NCBI GenBank assembly: GCA_023334545.1
Contig: JAADVB010000084.1
Location: 1 to 64,000, forward strand
Reading direction: 5' to 3'
DNA from: Salisapilia sapeloensis
Taxonomy: Eukaryota; Oomycota; Peronosporomycetes; Peronosporales; Salisapiliaceae
DNA: 64,000 nt
The position numbers and the translations under genes are program-made. Of the stretch, positions 61,745 to 64,000 are shown one piece after another. A model generated the notes under the pieces. The model saw only the letters and a program-made list of their open reading frames with translations, was not told the DNA's origin and ran no database searches. The first letter of the stretch is position 1; each line of letters begins with the position of its first letter.

Positions 61745-63127
61745 CTACTGACTGTCGACGGATTCGGACAAATCGGTGCTGACTAAAAGTCTCTCGCTCG
61801 TGCATCGTATATCTCCTGCTGGTCTCCATCGATCGATGAGATGATACGGCGCGTACACTTTCACGTACTTGTTGGGACCCAAGTCGAGGGAGTTGAAGAC
61901 GTCGGATGAGAAAACGGCCACAATACGTGTATGTAGAAGACCAGACTCATCCTGTGGTTCTATCGACTCGACGTACGCATCGTAGATGACCTGCCCTTGT
62001 CCAGCCTGCATGGATCGAGCCTTGCTATCGAGCCACAGGACCACGTGCTGTCTCTGCTGAATCAAATCTGTCGTCTGGCTCTGTCGCTGCCACAGACTCT
62101 GTCCGTTCGAGTGCAGAAGCGTCCGATCTTGTTGGATCTTATGCGTCGCTTTCTCCAACAGCCTCCCAATCTTCCCTGGGACGACTCGAGGTCTCGACGG
62201 ACCAACAGATCGTCGTTGTAGACCATTGGACGGCAACGGCGAGGAAAAGGATGTATTAAGCGCTTCGGAGCGCATGACTTGAGGCGTGTCTTCGATCCGG
62301 TCCGATCGATCGACAGCAGGATGTGGACTCATGTCGATGTTATTATTCTGGGAGTTACGTATGGCTTGATTCAGTCTGTCTGAAAGTCGAATCTTTGGCT
62401 GGGAACTGGTCTCAGTAGGTAGAATACTGCGTGGTCTCGTTCCGGCAGCATGGCGTCTACATAAATACTGTCAATAACCATGGACTCTACTGTGCCATAC
62501 AAGATTGACTTTGTGGACGCCTGGCGAGCACGCTTCTGACGCTGGAGACTTGTCTCTGCTTGCCTTTTGGCTCGGAAGGACGTCGTGGGGCGAGACCACC
62601 GGGCCGGTCGAGCGTCTGCTCGCTCGACTTTACACTCCAGAGGCTCTGGCTGATGGATAGACGACTCACGACGCGGAGGCTCGTTCAGTGGCGTTTCATC
62701 CGGCATCTGAGCAATAGGAGACTGCGACCACCCGAGAGACTCTGCTGCTCTCGGCGTAATCTCTCCTCCGAGACTCTGACTCGCGTTCTCGAGCGAATCT
62801 GGCTGCGGCACGACTTGATCCTCTTGAGGTGGAGGCGTCATGGGTCTCAGTAGCGATGCGAATGGGTTTACCTGGACATCTCGACTCTCTTCGCATTTCG
62901 AATGAGCTTATATTCAACGTATGTAGAGAGATGGAGAGCGTACCGACTTCGAGGCTGAAGGCTGCTTGCTCTCGAGGTCGTTCTCGGACGACAGTGGTGC
63001 TGTAGCTGTGCTCAGAGGATTGACTTTCGCCTATGATGGACTCATCTAGCTGTGTGGAGGGTTGGAAGATGTGTCGGCCTCGGGCGTCGGCGTCCAAGTC
63101 GTAGTAGACTCTCCGCTCGCCTTCCAT
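61745..63127 (-). CDS. Ser/Arg-rich protein with globular C-terminus, possibly DNA-repair scaffold-like
   Basis: Proposed exons are 63127-62948, 62871-62461 and 62365-61745, all phase 0, giving about 403 residues. The first two exons are disordered (RRVYYDLDADARGRHIFQPS, SLGWSQSPIAQMPDE) and basic (RQAETSLQRQKRARQAS). The last exon has a globular beta-rich end: QHVVLWLDSKARS, YVESIEPQDESG, VKVYAPYHLIDRW, IRCTSERLLVS. The VKVYAPYH element recalls the C-terminal OB-like region of SPIDR-type repair scaffolds, but this is weak. The second intron has an AAG acceptor and is uncertain. The two halves could be separate genes. Confidence 0.45.
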
Positions 63128-63479
63128 GCCTAGTTGTTGGGTTTCGCGGGTCTTTTGCTCCTTAAATGCTACTTTTTAGGAATGTAAAACTTCTCTCTAT
63201 ATGGAAGTTGGGTTGAAGAGTAGATTTGAAGAGATGCTTCCAATCTCAATAGCTCCAGGGTAATCACGGCTTTATCAGGTTATTAGTAGAGCGAAGAGCT
63301 CTACATGCCGATAGATAGCAAGTCTTTAGGAGCTGTTAACATATTTATAAATGCAAGCTTTGACGTGTTCATCAAAGAGACCGATGCATCTAATAACGCT
63401 ACTCAGCTCTAGATAAAGCCTATGCGATGCGAATAGCACGAGGAGACGATCGCTCAATACGACACCATGGTCTGCTAGA

Positions 63480-64000
63480 TAGCTCTGTCCTAAGGTTAGA
63501 CGCTTGCCATATATGTTATACCGTTTTCGCTGAGCATAACCGATGTTGTTTTTCGACATGCCAATGAAAATCTAGCGAAACAGTCCAATGCAACTTTCCC
63601 CTTCTATTGAATGCAAAAGCGATCATTCTGTACTGCCAATGCAGTTGCATTTACATATTATTGGGCTAACTTGTCTCCCGTGCTCAATTCTATGCTAAAA
63701 ATTACGTTTCCATCGCCATGCGCTGTAGCATGAGTTGTGTGAAAATTGCTGCATATAGATTACGCCTTTGAAGCGGACTAGACCTGAATCGATATACCCT
63801 CCGATATAATCTATCTTTTCGTCGACTAGGGAAAGAAAGATTATCGAAGCATAACACCGATCGAAATTCGCACGTGCTCGTTCTCATATTGCATATTTTA
63901 TCTCGCATAATCCTCCATGGTACTGTCAGCGAACACGACCATAAATGGTTTTGGTACATCTCGGTCTTCTCCTTTGATGCAATCAATAGGAGGGAATATT
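63480..64000 (-). repeat. Degenerate dispersed repeat, copy C (runs off right edge)
   Basis: Read on the minus strand from 64000, this aligns with copy A from about 165 onward and with the PPDCIQDEDRD part of copy B. Shared peptide stretches are PPIDCIKGEDRD, YASII, LVDEKIDYIGGYID, GVIYMQQFSHNSCY, and a nucleotide match through TTTCATTGGCATGTCGAAAA. The frame changes at least twice and contains stops. The left part (63326-63559, -) stays open for 77 codons (YAQRKRYNIYGKRLTLGQ) but loses similarity to the other copies. Confidence 0.75.

Noticed and set aside
63290..63310. Stem-loop GTAGAGC...GCTCTAC as a terminator
   Set aside because: A 7-bp stem alone is common by chance in 64 kb, and no transcript end is evident there.
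1..64000. CRISPR arrays, prokaryotic operons, tRNA or rRNA genes
   Set aside because: No regularly spaced direct repeats, no cloverleaf I could fold, no rRNA signature. The window is eukaryotic.

Overview
This is nuclear DNA of a eukaryote, most likely an oomycete (stramenopile). The genes carry few introns, mostly 50-70 bp with GT-AG ends, and are packed tens of bases apart on both strands. The clues to the lineage are an LRR receptor with a tyrosine-kinase-like domain, an SPX-domain phosphate transporter, a leaderless family GH5 beta-1,3-glucanase and two-RNase-III-domain RNA silencing machinery. An ARL13-type ciliary GTPase suggests an organism that still makes flagellate zoospores. I cannot name the genus.

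Layout: positions 1-800 hold copy A of a degenerate dispersed repeat. From 1.4 to 28.4 kb there is a dense block: LRR receptor pseudokinase (-), RPB4 (+), archaeal-type phosphoglycerate mutase (-), a CENP-L-like protein (+), HEATR5/Laa1 (-), the Golgi Qb-SNARE GOS1 (+), an SR splicing factor (+), DNAJC21/Jjj1 (+), a multidomain ARL13 GTPase (-), ATP12/ATPAF2 (+), a membrane RING E3 (-), an OCA-type phosphatase lacking its catalytic Arg (+), a GH5 exo-beta-1,3-glucanase (+), an acidic mitochondrial protein (+) and a UBC-fold protein (+). Repeat copy B lies at 28.9-29.4 kb.

From 29.6 to 55.1 kb there is a second dense block: a TPR protein (-), proteasome regulator PI31 (-), a small unknown gene (+), IBA57 (-), an RBM22/Ecm2-like splicing factor without its RRM (+), a Drosha/Dicer-like RNase III (-), mitochondrial bL32 (-), RIB7 (+), MsrB (+), a DHHC palmitoyltransferase (-), VPS52 (+), INTS3 (-), an LRR protein (-), proteasome beta-5 (-), the SPX transporter (+), TIM9 (-), a Qc-SNARE (+) and a small membrane protein (-).

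From about 55.1 to 61.7 kb gene density collapses. The core of this desert (about 57.6-60.2 kb) is extremely AT-rich and shows a mirror-image strand-composition switch: A and C dominate on the left, T and G on the right. One more gene (61.7-63.1 kb, -) follows. Repeat copy C (-) then runs off the right edge.

Most genes are housekeeping: secretory trafficking (GOS1, Qc-SNARE, VPS52, HEATR5, DHHC), mitochondrial biogenesis (ATP12, IBA57, bL32, TIM9), proteasome (beta-5, PI31) and RNA processing (RPB4, SR, RBM22, INTS3, RNase III). The unusual material is the three-copy repeat family, three or more proteins with enzyme folds lacking catalytic residues, the ARL13 fusion and the AT-rich skew switch. 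Gene structures with introns were joined by eye from splice sites and frame, without transcript evidence.
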